This document shows positions 52,324 to 61,186 of a DNA stretch of 64,000 nucleotides, piece by piece. The first letter of the stretch is position 1. Each line of letters begins with the position of its first letter. This DNA comes from Actinocatenispora thailandica (GTDB lineage Bacteria > Actinomycetota > Actinomycetes > Mycobacteriales > Micromonosporaceae). The notes under the pieces are model-generated. The model did not search any database and was not told the DNA's origin. It saw nothing but the letters and a program-made list of their open reading frames with translations. The position numbers and the translations under genes were made by a program. The stretch is from positions 124,001 through 188,000 of the forward strand of contig NZ_AP023355.1 in assembly GCF_016865425.1 (NCBI RefSeq), given 5' to 3'.

Positions 52324-53385
52324 TCAGGCCGGGCGGCCCGGCTGGGTGTCGTGCATCGCCTGGTAGATGTCGTCCGGGGTGAGCACGCCGGCGAGCCGGT
52401 CGCCGTCGTCGACCAGCACCCAGCCGGTACCGCCCTCCAGCAGTGCGGCGAGCGCCTCCCGCAGCGTCGCGGTCGCCGGTACCCGGGGCGGCGCGGTGGC
52501 GGCGGCGAACCCGGGCACCCGGTCCGGTGCGCGCAGCGCGGCCGCCGGGATCGGGGTGACGCCGAGCCGCTTGATGCCGCGGTCGGCACCGACGAACTCG
52601 GCCACGAACGACGACGCCGGCCGGCCCAGGATCTCCGCCGGCGGGGCGTACTGCTCCAGCTTGCCGCCGCCGGACAGCACCGCGATGCGGTCGCCGAGCC
52701 GGACCGCCTCGTCCACGTCGTGCGTGACGAACACGGTCGTCTTGCGCACCTCCGCCTGCAGCCGCAGGAACTCCTCCTGCAGCCGGCCGCGCGCGATCGG
52801 GTCGACGGCGCTGAACGGCTCGTCCATCAGCAGCACCACCGGGTCGGCGGCGAGCGCGCGGGCCACCCCGACCCGCTGCCGCTGGCCACCGGACAGCTCG
52901 TCCGGGTACCGCTTGCCGTACTCGGCCGGGTCGAGGCCGACGAGGTCGAGCAGTTCCTCGACCCGGTTCCGGGTGTCCGCCTTCGACCAGCCGAGCAGCC
53001 GCGGCACGGTGGCCACGTTCTGCCGCACCGTCTGGTGCGGGAACAGCCCGACGTCCTGGATCGCGTACCCGATCCGGCGGCGCAGCGTCACCGGGTCGGC
53101 GGTGGTGATGTCGTCGTCGTCCAGGAAGATCTGCCCGCCGGTCGGCTCGACCAGCCGGTTGATCATGCGCAGGATCGTCGACTTGCCGCAGCCCGACGGG
53201 CCGACCAGGGTGACGAGCTCGCCGGCCGGTACGGCCAGGGTCAGCTCGGCCACCGCGACCGTGCCGTTCGGGTACGCCTTGGCCAACCGGTCCAGCCGGA
53301 TCTCGGCGGCTCGATTGTCGCCGGTACGGGACGAATCGTCTTGGGTGAGGCGCTCGGCGGCGTGCTCCGCCGGGGTAGCGTCCAC
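52324..53385 (-). CDS. Quaternary-amine (OpuC/ProV-type) ABC transporter ATP-binding protein
   Basis: 353 residues. Walker A GPSGCGKST is near residue 65, the signature LSGGQRQRVG near 160, Walker B VVLLMDEPF near 180, and the switch His in THDVDEAV. The C-terminus carries a CBS-like unit (TLREALAALLEGGTGWVLVDDGDRLAGVLTPDD) that in this family senses ionic strength. The start GTG at 53385 has GAGAGGA 6 bases upstream. The first permease starts at 53388 on the other strand, so both promoters must lie inside the opposite coding regions. Confidence 0.92.
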   Translation of the reverse strand: MDATPAEHAAERLTQDDSSRTGDNRAAEIRLDRLAKAYPNGTVAVAELTLAVPAGELVTLVGPSGCGKSTILRMINRLVEPTGGQIFLDDDDITTADPVTLRRRIGYAIQDVGLFPHQTVRQNVATVPRLLGWSKADTRNRVEELLDLVGLDPAEYGKRYPDELSGGQRQRVGVARALAADPVVLLMDEPFSAVDPIARGRLQEEFLRLQAEVRKTTVFVTHDVDEAVRLGDRIAVLSGGGKLEQYAPPAEILGRPASSFVAEFVGADRGIKRLGVTPIPAAALRAPDRVPGFAAATAPPRVPATATLREALAALLEGGTGWVLVDDGDRLAGVLTPDDIYQAMHDTQPGRPA

Positions 53386-53387
53386 TG

Positions 53388-54092
53388 GTGTCCTCTCTTC
53401 AGCAGGCCCCGTTGGCGGCGGTGACCGACGCCGCGGGCAACCCGTGGTTCTCCTGGGACTACGTGCAATCCAACGCCTCGGCGCTGCTCTCCGCACTGAT
53501 CCAGCACGTCGAGCTGACCGCCGCGTCGGTGCTGATCGCGGCGGTCCTCGCGATCCCCCTCGGTATCCTCGCGTACCGCGTCAGCTGGCTCACCGGTCCG
53601 ATCCTCGCACTTTCCAGCGTGCTGTACACGATCCCGTCGCTGGGCCTGTTCGCCGTGCTGGCGCCGTTCCTCGGTCTGTACGCCAGCACCGTGGTGATCG
53701 GCCTGGTGCTGTACGCCCTGCTGGTCATCGTGCGCAACACGCTGACCGGGCTGAACCAGGTGCCGGTGGAGATCCGGGACGCGGCCCGCGGGATGGGCTA
53801 CGGCCGGCTCGGCCTGCTCACCCGGATCGAGTTGCCGCTGTCGCTGCCCAGCATCATGACCGGGCTGCGCATCGCGACGGTGTCCACGGTGGCGATGGTG
53901 ACGGTCGGCTCCGTGGTCGGCGGGTACGGCGGGTTCGGTGAGCTGATCCTGGAAGGTTTCCGGAACAACTTCTACAAGGCGCAGATCATGACCGCGACGA
54001 TCGCGACGGTCCTGCTGGCGCTGGTGTTCGACCTGGTACTGGCGCTGCTCGGGCGGCTGGCCACCCCCTGGTCGAGGAGGCGGTCGGCATGA
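53388..54092 (+). CDS. OpuC-type ABC transporter permease (first)
   Basis: 234 residues with five to six membrane helices. The EAA-like motif (VEIRDAARGMGYGRLGLLTRIELPLSLPSI) is near residue 127. It imports glycine betaine, choline, carnitine or a similar osmoprotectant with its partners. GTG 53388 is the longest start; GTG 53421 is an alternative. The stop overlaps the first of two 80-base repeat units that separate it from the second permease. Confidence 0.92.
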   Translation: MSSLQQAPLAAVTDAAGNPWFSWDYVQSNASALLSALIQHVELTAASVLIAAVLAIPLGILAYRVSWLTGPILALSSVLYTIPSLGLFAVLAPFLGLYASTVVIGLVLYALLVIVRNTLTGLNQVPVEIRDAARGMGYGRLGLLTRIELPLSLPSIMTGLRIATVSTVAMVTVGSVVGGYGGFGELILEGFRNNFYKAQIMTATIATVLLALVFDLVLALLGRLATPWSRRRSA

Positions 54093-54248
54093 GCGAGCGG
54101 GTGCGAGCGAATCGTGGGCATCGTGCGGCGTGGTGCCTCATGAGGGTTCCGACGAAGGAGGAACGCTCATGAGCGAGCGGGAGCGAGCGAATCGTGGGCA
54201 TCGTGCGGCGTGGTGCCTCGTGAGCGTTCCGACGAAGGAGGAACGCTC
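54089..54248 (+). repeat. Two 80-base tandem units forming coupled 27-codon micro-ORFs
   Basis: Units at 54089-54168 and 54169-54248 differ at three bases. Each contains an ATG-started 27-codon frame (54089-54172 and 54169-54252) beginning MSER and ending TKEERS. Each overlaps the preceding stop and the next start by ATGA, and each carries GAAGGAGGAA just before the next ATG. All three differences change an amino acid, so conserved peptide function is not supported. The units may carry a ribosome site to the second permease. The GCGAGCGAATC core also occurs at the folP-folB junction. Confidence 0.88.
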
Positions 54249-54971
54249 ATGAGCAGCATCGTGTCGCAGGCGTGGGTGTGGTTGAACGACCCGCTGAACT
54301 GGACGAACTCCGACGGGATCCTCGCGCTGACCTGGCAGCACCTGTGGATCTCGGCGGCGTCGGTGGCGATCGGGTGTGCGATCGCCTGGCCGATCGGGAT
54401 CTGGTTGGGTCATCACGGCCGGGGCGGCGGCCTGGTCGTCGGCGTGTCGAACCTGACCCGCGCGATCCCGACACTGGCGCTGTTGTCGATCTTCCCGTTG
54501 ACGATTCTCGGGTTCGGTGCCTGGTCGGCGGTGGCGGCGCTGGCCGTGTTCGCGATCCCGCCGCTGCTGGCGAACGCGGTGCTGGGGCTGCGCGAGGTGG
54601 ATCCGAGCGCGCGGGACGCCGCGTACGGGATGGGACTGTCCGGCTGGCAGGTGCTGTTCCGGGTCGAACTGCCGCTGTCGGTGCCCTACCTCGCGAGCGG
54701 GTTCCGCACCGCCGCGGTTCAGGTGGTGGCGACCGCGACGTTGGCGGCGCTGGTCGGTGGCCCCGGCCTCGGGAAGATCATCAACGAGGGGTTCGGCCTG
54801 GGTATCGCGTCCGGTGGCGGTCAGGTGCTGGCCGGCGGCCTGCTCGTGGTGGTGCTCTGCCTGCTGGTGGAGGGCGTCCTGGTGCTGGTCGAGCGGGCCG
54901 TCACGCCCCGCCCGCTGCGGCACACCCGTCGCCGCGGCCGTCGCGCGTCGAAGCCGGCCCTCGCTCGCTGA
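54249..54971 (+). CDS. OpuC-type ABC transporter permease (second)
   Basis: 240 residues, five to six helices. EAA-like motif VDPSARDAAYGMGLSGWQVLFRVELPLSVPYL near residue 115. A long basic C-terminus (HTRRRGRRASKP) follows the last helix. The ATG at 54249 uses the GGAGGAA ribosome site at the end of the second 80-base unit. It pairs with the first permease to form the channel. Confidence 0.93.
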   Translation: MSSIVSQAWVWLNDPLNWTNSDGILALTWQHLWISAASVAIGCAIAWPIGIWLGHHGRGGGLVVGVSNLTRAIPTLALLSIFPLTILGFGAWSAVAALAVFAIPPLLANAVLGLREVDPSARDAAYGMGLSGWQVLFRVELPLSVPYLASGFRTAAVQVVATATLAALVGGPGLGKIINEGFGLGIASGGGQVLAGGLLVVVLCLLVEGVLVLVERAVTPRPLRHTRRRGRRASKPALAR

Positions 54972-54984
54972 CCCGTCCCGCCGC

Positions 54985-55045
54985 GTCGATCGTGGCGGTG
55001 GAGCGATGGAGAACGTTTTCCGGCGCGGCTGACGCCATGATCGAC
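54985..55045. repeat. REP-like inverted repeat (diverged copy 2)
   Basis: Arms GTCGATCGTGGCG (54985-54997) and CGCCATGATCGAC (55033-55045) pair with one mismatch around 35 bases. The right arm is nearly identical to that of the element at 52247-52318. It lies in the 300-base gap between the second permease and the binding-protein gene. The rest of this gap (55046-55271) has an AT-richer patch at 55078-55110 that may hold the binding-protein promoter. Confidence 0.65.
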
Positions 55046-55271
55046 CCGAACGGGGGTCGCGCGGGGGCTCCGGTGGGTAACGATGATGACAACTGTTGCC
55101 ATTCGAGTTGCAGCACCCGCAACGGCGAGGTTGGGTAGTCCCTGCGCGCGGAAGGCACCGTGTTCCCGGCGGCCACAGCGGCCAACCACGTCCGGGTATG
55201 GGCGCGCCGACCGCTCGTCGGACACGCGGCCGGCCAGGGGGGCCGAGCCGGGACACGGAAGGCGGGCAGTA

Positions 55272-56324
55272 ATGGCAACGCGGCTTTCGCGGTCGCGACT
55301 CGCTGCGGGGGGAGCACGCCGACGCGGCGTGACCCCGGCGCGGGTGGCGGTCGGGATTCTTGCCGGACTCTCGGTGGCGGCTCTGGTCGCCGGGTGCGGC
55401 CAGGCCGGTTCGTCCGGCACCAAGAAGGACTCCAACGTCAAGGGTGCGGGTTGCGCGCCGGTGGCGGGCAGTCAACTCGTCGTCCTGAAGGACGACAAGC
55501 ATCTGCAGAACTCCGACAACATCGTTCCGGCGGTGAACGCGAAGGTCGCGTCGCCGGCGCTGCTGGCGGACCTGAACAAGGTCTCGGCAGCGCTGGACAC
55601 GCCGAAACTGATCCAGTTGAACAAGCAGGCCGACGTCGATCGGGTGCCGCCGCAGAAGGTGGCGGCCAACTTCGCCAAGAGCGCCAACCTCACCAGCGGG
55701 GTACAGAAGGGCTCCGGTTCGGTGACCATCGGCGCGGCGAACTTCTCGGAGAACAAGACCCTCGCCTACCTGTACAAGACGGTGCTGGACGCGGGCGGCT
55801 TCAAGACCTCGGTGCGCACCATCGGCAACCGTGAGCTGTACGAGCCGGCGCTGGAGAAGGGCGAGATCCAGGTGGTGCCGGAGTACGCGGCGACCCTGAC
55901 CGAGTTCCTGAACCAGAAGGCGAACGGCAAGAACGCGAAGGCGGTGGCCTCGCCGGACATCGACACCACGATGAAGGCGCTGACCTCGCTCGGCGCCAAG
56001 GACGGCCTGAAGTTCGGGGAGCCGTCCGCGGCGGCCGACGAGAACGCGTTCGGTGTGACGAAGGAGTTCGCGGCGAAGTACAAGGTCTCCACGCTGTCCG
56101 AGTTCGCCGCCAAGTGCAACGGCAAGGCGACGATCCTCGGCGGCCCGCCGGAGTGCCCGGACCGGGCGTTCTGCCAGCAGGGGCTGGAGAGCAAGTACGG
56201 GATGAAGTTCGGCAAGTTCGTCCAGCTCGATGCGGGCGGTTCGCAGTCGAAGAACGGGCTGAAGACCGGCAAGGTCTCGATCAGCCTGCTGCTCAGTTCG
56301 GATGCGGCCCTCGCCGGCAGCTGA
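55272..56324 (+). CDS. OpuC-type substrate-binding lipoprotein
   Basis: 350 residues. A basic, long signal sequence ends in the lipobox LVAGC near residue 41. Residues ~150-350 form the OpuAC ligand domain (VTIGAANFSENKTLAYLYKTVLDAGG and VPEYAATLTEFL). A GGAAGG-like site precedes the ATG. It captures the osmoprotectant for the adjacent permeases. The 300-base upstream gap and repeat suggest partly separate expression. Confidence 0.92.
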   Translation: MATRLSRSRLAAGGARRRGVTPARVAVGILAGLSVAALVAGCGQAGSSGTKKDSNVKGAGCAPVAGSQLVVLKDDKHLQNSDNIVPAVNAKVASPALLADLNKVSAALDTPKLIQLNKQADVDRVPPQKVAANFAKSANLTSGVQKGSGSVTIGAANFSENKTLAYLYKTVLDAGGFKTSVRTIGNRELYEPALEKGEIQVVPEYAATLTEFLNQKANGKNAKAVASPDIDTTMKALTSLGAKDGLKFGEPSAAADENAFGVTKEFAAKYKVSTLSEFAAKCNGKATILGGPPECPDRAFCQQGLESKYGMKFGKFVQLDAGGSQSKNGLKTGKVSISLLLSSDAALAGS

Positions 56325-56541
56325 CCGGGAGTGACCGTCCGGGCCGGTGGAGTCGACCGACTCCGCCGGCCCGTTCGGTATCCGCCGGGGTAATTCTCGT
56401 CGCATCGGTCACCGCGCGTTCGGATGCGATCACCGCCCGGCGATGTTCTGGCCGGCGGGCGGCCAGTTGTCGATCGTTTTACCGATTGCGCGATGGCCCG
56501 GCCTTTCTCCGGCCGCGTCGCACTCGGTAGCCTCGGCTCCC

Positions 56542-57507
56542 ATGACAGCCCGTACCGCAGCGTCCGACCCGGGGCGTCGCCCCCACCGCGGTCGGTTGCC
56601 CACCGTGCTGTTCTGGGTCGGCGCGATGCTCGCGCCGCTCGCCGGTCTCGCGCTCTGGTTCGCCCGGGACGGCGGTGAGCTGCGCGGCACCGCCGTGCTC
56701 GCCATCGTCGGTACGGTGCTGATCGGGCTCTCCGTGGTGCTGCGGCGCGACACCGACGGGGTCCGCATCGAGATCCAGGAGAACCTGGTGGCCGAGGTCG
56801 AGGCGGTGCGCAACGACCTGGGCGCGGCGATGACCACGGCGCTGCAACGCACCAAGCACGGCACCCACGCCGAACTCGCCGCGCTGCAGGAGCAGCTGGA
56901 CACGCTGACCGCGCGGCTCGGCGGCACCGACCCGGGGCGCGAGCCCGTCGCGGCGAGCGCGGCCCAGGCCGGGGCGGCGGCCCCGGCGCTGACCGGTGGT
57001 CGCCGGCCGGGCATGCCGCCCCGTCGCCGCGACCCGGTCGCCGACAGCATGCGGCCCGGCGCGATCGATCCGGTGCGGGACAGCCTGCGCCCGGGGGCCG
57101 TCGATCCGGTGCGGGACGGCCCGCGGCCCGGCGTGGCCGATCCGGTGCGGGACAGCCTGCGGCCGGGCGCGGTCGACCCGGTGCGGGACGCCGGTCGCCC
57201 GGGGGGCGCACCGACCCGCGGTGCCGCTCTCCCGCCGGCACCGGAGACGGCGCAGCGACGGGCCCCCGATCCGCTCCGGGACAGCGGGGTGCAGCGGTTC
57301 GAGCCGCTGCGGGTGGAGCGCCGCAAGCCGCAACCCGAGACGCCGGCTCCGGCGGGACGCCGTCCGCCGCGCGCCGTCGACCCGCTGCGGGACAGCGTCT
57401 CCCGGCTCGATCCGTGGGCCGAACTGCGCGGCGAGGACACGCCGGCGCCCGTCTCGCCGGCATCGGCGCGGGCCGCGCGCCGCGCCCGGCATCGCGCCGA
57501 GGACTGA
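56542..57507 (+). CDS. Membrane protein with a coiled-coil and a 12-residue tandem-repeat tail
   Basis: 321 residues. Two membrane helices (about 22-42 and 50-66) are followed by a helical coiled-coil-like stretch (QENLVAEVEAVRNDLGAAMTTAL...ELAALQEQLDTLTARL, 75-130). From about 165 to 218 run four to five copies of RPGAVDPVRDSL-like units, then a Pro/Arg-rich disordered end with further DPLRDS words. The repeats are visible in the DNA at about 57048-57190. No family is recognised; a scaffold role is possible. Confidence 0.75.
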   Translation: MTARTAASDPGRRPHRGRLPTVLFWVGAMLAPLAGLALWFARDGGELRGTAVLAIVGTVLIGLSVVLRRDTDGVRIEIQENLVAEVEAVRNDLGAAMTTALQRTKHGTHAELAALQEQLDTLTARLGGTDPGREPVAASAAQAGAAAPALTGGRRPGMPPRRRDPVADSMRPGAIDPVRDSLRPGAVDPVRDGPRPGVADPVRDSLRPGAVDPVRDAGRPGGAPTRGAALPPAPETAQRRAPDPLRDSGVQRFEPLRVERRKPQPETPAPAGRRPPRAVDPLRDSVSRLDPWAELRGEDTPAPVSPASARAARRARHRAED

Positions 57508-57613
57508 CCCGGACCGGTCCGTGCGCCGCGGCCGGCGATCGTGGGCCGGGGTCGTGCCGGCCGCGCCGCGCTCGGCAGGGTGGGCCGGGCCGGTCCGTGC
57601 GCCGCACCCGGGG

Positions 57614-58780
57614 TTACTTGTCGATGTCGCCGACGACGAAGAACATCGAGCCGAGGATCGCGATCAGGTCCGGTACCAGGCAGCCCGGCAGCAACGTGCA
57701 CAGTGCCTGGATGTTGGCGTACGACGCGGTGCGCAGCTTGAGCCGCCACGGCGTCTTCTCCCCGCGCGACACCAGGTAGTAGCCGTTGATGCCGAGCGGG
57801 TTCTCGGTCCACGCGTACGTGTGCCCCTCCGGCGCCTTGACCACCTTCGGTAGCCGCACGTTCACCGGTCCGCTGGTCGCGTCCACTTCGGACAGGCAGG
57901 CGTCGGCGAGGTCGAGCGACACGTGCACCTGCTCCAGCAGGCACTCGAACCGGGCGTGGCAGTCCCCGGCGGTCCGGGTCACCACCGGGACGTCGAGCCG
58001 GTCGTACGCGAGGTACGGCTCGTCGCGCCGCAGGTCGAGGTCGAGCCCGGAGGCGCGGGCCACCGGCCCGGACACCCCGTACGCGGCGGCCGACTCGGCG
58101 GTCAGCACGCCGACCCCGACGGTACGGGCGAGGAAGATCTCGTTGCGCATGATGATGTCGTCGAGGTCGGGCAGCCGGCGCCGGACCGCCGCGATCGCGT
58201 CCCGGCAGCGCCGCGTCCACCCCGCCGGCACCTCCTCCTTGAGCCCGCCGACCCGGTTGAACATGAAGTGCATCCGGCCGCCGGCGACCTCCTCCAGCAC
58301 CGCCTGCAGCGTCTCGCGTTCCCGGAACGCGTAGAACATCGGCGTGATCGCGCCGATCTCCAACGGGTACGAGCCGAGGAACATCAGGTGGTTGAGCACC
58401 CGGTTCAGCTCGGCGAGCAGGGTGCGCAGCCACACCGCCCGGTCCGGTACCGCGAGGCCCATCAGCCGCTCGACGGCGAGTACCACGCCCAGCTCGTTGC
58501 TGAACGCGCTCAGCCAGTCGTGCCGGTTCGCCAGCATGACGATCTGCCGGTAGTCGCGCACCTCGAACAGCTTCTCGGCGCCGCGGTGCATGTATCCGAT
58601 GATCGGCTCGGCGGACTTCACCCGCTCGCCGTCGAGGGTCAGCCGCAGCCGCAGCACGCCGTGCGTGGACGGGTGCTGCGGTCCGATGTTGAGCACCATG
58701 TCGGCGGTGGCGAGGTCCGGATCGGTCAGCTGCTCGGCGCCCGATCCCAGGCCGACGACCAGCTCCCGGGACGTTTCCAT
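57614..58780 (-). CDS. nuoD: Orphan NADH-quinone oxidoreductase subunit D paralogue
   Basis: 388 residues of the 49-kDa / group 4 hydrogenase large-subunit family. [22 protein letters not shown] is near residue 31, [12 protein letters not shown] near 62, and [19 protein letters not shown] near 127. The hydrogenase metal-site cysteines are absent, as in NuoD. No other nuo gene is adjacent, so it is a solitary second copy of the kind known in some actinomycetes. GGGAGG precedes the ATG. It is divergent from proline dehydrogenase with a 263-base gap. Confidence 0.88.
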   Translation of the reverse strand: METSRELVVGLGSGAEQLTDPDLATADMVLNIGPQHPSTHGVLRLRLTLDGERVKSAEPIIGYMHRGAEKLFEVRDYRQIVMLANRHDWLSAFSNELGVVLAVERLMGLAVPDRAVWLRTLLAELNRVLNHLMFLGSYPLEIGAITPMFYAFRERETLQAVLEEVAGGRMHFMFNRVGGLKEEVPAGWTRRCRDAIAAVRRRLPDLDDIIMRNEIFLARTVGVGVLTAESAAAYGVSGPVARASGLDLDLRRDEPYLAYDRLDVPVVTRTAGDCHARFECLLEQVHVSLDLADACLSEVDATSGPVNVRLPKVVKAPEGHTYAWTENPLGINGYYLVSRGEKTPWRLKLRTASYANIQALCTLLPGCLVPDLIAILGSMFFVVGDIDK

Positions 58781-59030
58781 CCCTGCATCCTCCCACCGGT
58801 GCCGGCCCCGGCCGGGCGCCCGCCGGGCCCCGCGGCGTACCGCGGTGTCCGGTTGCCGGCCGGCGCGCGGGTGCGCGGTGACCTGCCGTCACCCCCGAGG
58901 GGGTGATACCGACGATTTGACGGTGTCGATGAGACTGCATGAAAGATCGACGGAATCGGACAGTGCAACCCTTCGAAACATGTTGACGTTCTGTGATGGG
59001 TCTCCCTATCGGGCCGGTCCGCGGCGGCGC

Positions 59031-59036
59031 TAAAGT
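59031..59036 (+). promoter_or_regulatory. -10 element TAAAGT before proline dehydrogenase (possible leaderless start)
   Basis: TAAAGT ends 7 bases before the ATG at 59044. The ten bases GCGCTAAAGT are identical to those before the SorC-type regulator at 22125. A second candidate promoter, TTGACG (58983) and TATCGG (59007) with an 18-base spacer, lies upstream, so two start sites are possible. Confidence 0.5.
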
Positions 59037-59043
59037 CGGGGCC

Positions 59044-59964
59044 ATGCTCCGATCGGTGATCCTCGCCGCCGCCCGCAGTGACCGGGTCGAGCGGCTTGTC
59101 GAGACCGCCCCGGTCAGCCGGGACGTGGTCCGTCGTTACGTCGCGGGCGCCGCGCTCGCCGACGCCCTCAACACCTCGCGCGAGCTGGTCGGTGCCGGCC
59201 TCGCGGTCAGCCTCGACTACCTGGGCGAGGACACCACCAGCCCGGAGCAGGCGGCGACCACGAAGCAGGCCTACCTCGACCTGCTCGGCGCGCTGTCCGC
59301 CGAGGGGCTGTGCCCGCCGGTGGAGGTCAGCATCAAGCTGTCCGCGCTCGGGCAGCTGTTCGACGAGAAGCTGGCCTACCGGTACGCCCGGGAGATCTGC
59401 CAGGCGGCGACGAACGCCGGCACCACGGTGACGGTGGACATGGAGGACCACACCACCACCGACTCCACCCTCGAACTGCTGATGCAGTTGCGCAAGGACT
59501 TCCCGGACACCGGTGCGGTGCTGCAGGCGTACCTGCGGCGCACCGAGGCGGACTGCCGCGAGCTGGCCGACGCCGGCTCCCGGGTCCGGCTGTGCAAGGG
59601 GGCGTACGACGAGCCCGAGTCGGTGGCGTTCCAGGCCAAGCTGGACGTCGACCGGTCGTACGTGCGCTGCCTGAACATCCTGATGGCCGGCGAGGGCCGG
59701 CCGATGGTGGCGACCCACGACCCGCGCATGGTGGCGATCGCGGAGGACCGGGCGAAGTGGTTCGACCGCGCGCCGGAGTCGTTCGAGTTCCAGATGCTCT
59801 ACGGCATCCGTCCGGACGAGCAGCGCCGGCTGCTCGCCGACGGGTACACGATGCGTGTCTACCTGCCCTACGGCGTGCAGTGGTACGGGTATTTGATGCG
59901 GCGTCTTGCCGAGCGCCCGGCCAACCTGGCGTTCTTCCTGCGTTCGCTCGGCAGCCGCGGCTGA
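59044..59964 (+). CDS. Proline dehydrogenase (monofunctional)
   Basis: 306 residues, FAD-dependent TIM barrel. It oxidises proline to pyrroline-5-carboxylate and passes electrons to the quinone pool. Motifs are VSLDYLGEDTTS near residue 57, VSIKLSALGQLFD near 96, TVTVDMEDHTTTD near 125, and RVRLCKGAYDEP near 181. The C-terminal MRVYLPYGVQWYGYLMRRLAERP is typical. The partner P5C dehydrogenase gene, often adjacent in actinobacteria, is not in the window. Confidence 0.94.
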   Translation: MLRSVILAAARSDRVERLVETAPVSRDVVRRYVAGAALADALNTSRELVGAGLAVSLDYLGEDTTSPEQAATTKQAYLDLLGALSAEGLCPPVEVSIKLSALGQLFDEKLAYRYAREICQAATNAGTTVTVDMEDHTTTDSTLELLMQLRKDFPDTGAVLQAYLRRTEADCRELADAGSRVRLCKGAYDEPESVAFQAKLDVDRSYVRCLNILMAGEGRPMVATHDPRMVAIAEDRAKWFDRAPESFEFQMLYGIRPDEQRRLLADGYTMRVYLPYGVQWYGYLMRRLAERPANLAFFLRSLGSRG

Positions 59965-60000
59965 GCGAGCGGCTCCCCATCTGGGCGACCACCTTCGGGT

Positions 60001-60032
60001 ACGGGGCGGCCGGCGTCTGCCGGCCGCCCCGT
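60001..60032 (+). terminator. Hairpin terminator after proline dehydrogenase
   Basis: Perfect 14-base arms (60001-60014 and 60019-60032; ACGGGGCGGCCGGC) around the loop GTCT, 37 bases after the stop. No T-run follows. Confidence 0.8.
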
Positions 60033-60337
60033 CACCGTCTCCGGCCCGCACTGAGCTGGCGGTTTGTTATTGATCAGGCAGACCTGACCGCATCCGCCAC
60101 CTCCCGGGGTCCGCTTCGTTAGGCCGGTGGAAGGTCGGCGAAACCTCGCATCCGAGAGGTAACGGCACAACCATGCCTTTCGTCGGGGATGTACCCCGCC
60201 GACGTTCGTGGATTTTCTTGTGGTTCCGGTCTGGGCAGGGCTGGTGAGTAGGTGCAAGATCGGCGGGGGGTTAGCTGCGCCGGTCTGGGTGCCGCCGGAT
60301 CCCACTCCCCATCGGCGTGCCGAGGAGGTAAGGCGCG
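60033..60337 (+). promoter_or_regulatory. Upstream region of the Scr1-type regulator
   Basis: No gene is seen in these 305 bases. An AT-richer patch at 60060-60080 (GGTTTGTTATTGATCAGG) with the small inverted repeat TCAGG-CAGA-CCTGA may be a promoter or operator. The region ends with a very strong ribosome site, GAGGAGGT, 8 bases before the regulator's ATG. Confidence 0.5.
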
Positions 60338-61186
60338 ATGACCCTCAGACGACGCAGCCCGACCGCGCGGCGCCGGCGACTGGCCATGGAGCTGCGCCGG
60401 CTGCGCGAGGAGGCCGGGCTGACCATCGACCAGGTCGCCGGCCGGATGGAGTGTTCGGCGTCCAAGATCTCCCGGACCGAGAACGCGCAGGTGTCGCCGA
60501 CCGCCCGGGACGTCCGGTTCATGCTGCACATCTACGGGTTGGACGAGCAGAAGTGCGAGGAACTCGTCCAGATCGCCCGGGAGGCGCGGCAGAAGGCCTG
60601 GTGGCATCCGTACAGCGATGTCGCGCTCGGCCCGTACATCGGGCTGGAGGCCGCTGCGGAGACCATCTTCACCTACGAGGCGCTGCTGATCCCCGGCCTG
60701 CTCCAGACCCGGGAGTACGCCCGTGCCGCGACCCGCGCGGTCCGGCCCGACCTCACCCCCGAGGAGGTCGAGCGCAAGATCGATCTGCGGCTCGCTCGCC
60801 AGAAGTTGCTTACCGAGGGTGATCCTCCGGAGCTGTGGCTGGTGCTCGACGAGGCGGTCCTGCACCGCTGGGTCGGCGGTCGCGAGGTGATGCGCGAGCA
60901 GCTGCATCACCTGGCCGCGGTGGCCGAGCAGACCAACGTCACGATGCAGGTGGTGCCCTTCGATTCCGGGGAACATGCCGGGATGGACGGTGCCTTTGTG
61001 ATACTCGGTTTCCCGGATCCCGAGGATCCGGATGTGGTCTATCTCGACAATGCAACTGGTGGCCTCTATCTGGAAACCGAGGAGGAGGTTCGTCGTTATA
61101 ACTTGATGTTTGACCATCTACGCGCGGCGGCGCTCAAGCCGGACAATGCATTGGAGCGGGTCGTGGCGTTGACGAAGGAGTTGTGA
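60338..61186 (+). CDS. Scr1-type helix-turn-helix regulator with a DUF5753 effector domain
   Basis: 282 residues. The N-terminal XRE-type helix-turn-helix (LTIDQVAGRMECSASKISRTENAQ, ~28-51) is followed by the DUF5753 domain (ALLIPGLLQTREYARA near 111, LHRWVGGREVMREQLHHL near 178, VQVVPF near 207). These proteins pair with DUF397 partners and control morphological development or antibiotic production in actinomycetes. The strong GAGGAGGT ribosome site fixes the start. Its stop overlaps the DUF397 gene. Confidence 0.93.
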   Translation: MTLRRRSPTARRRRLAMELRRLREEAGLTIDQVAGRMECSASKISRTENAQVSPTARDVRFMLHIYGLDEQKCEELVQIAREARQKAWWHPYSDVALGPYIGLEAAAETIFTYEALLIPGLLQTREYARAATRAVRPDLTPEEVERKIDLRLARQKLLTEGDPPELWLVLDEAVLHRWVGGREVMREQLHHLAAVAEQTNVTMQVVPFDSGEHAGMDGAFVILGFPDPEDPDVVYLDNATGGLYLETEEEVRRYNLMFDHLRAAALKPDNALERVVALTKEL

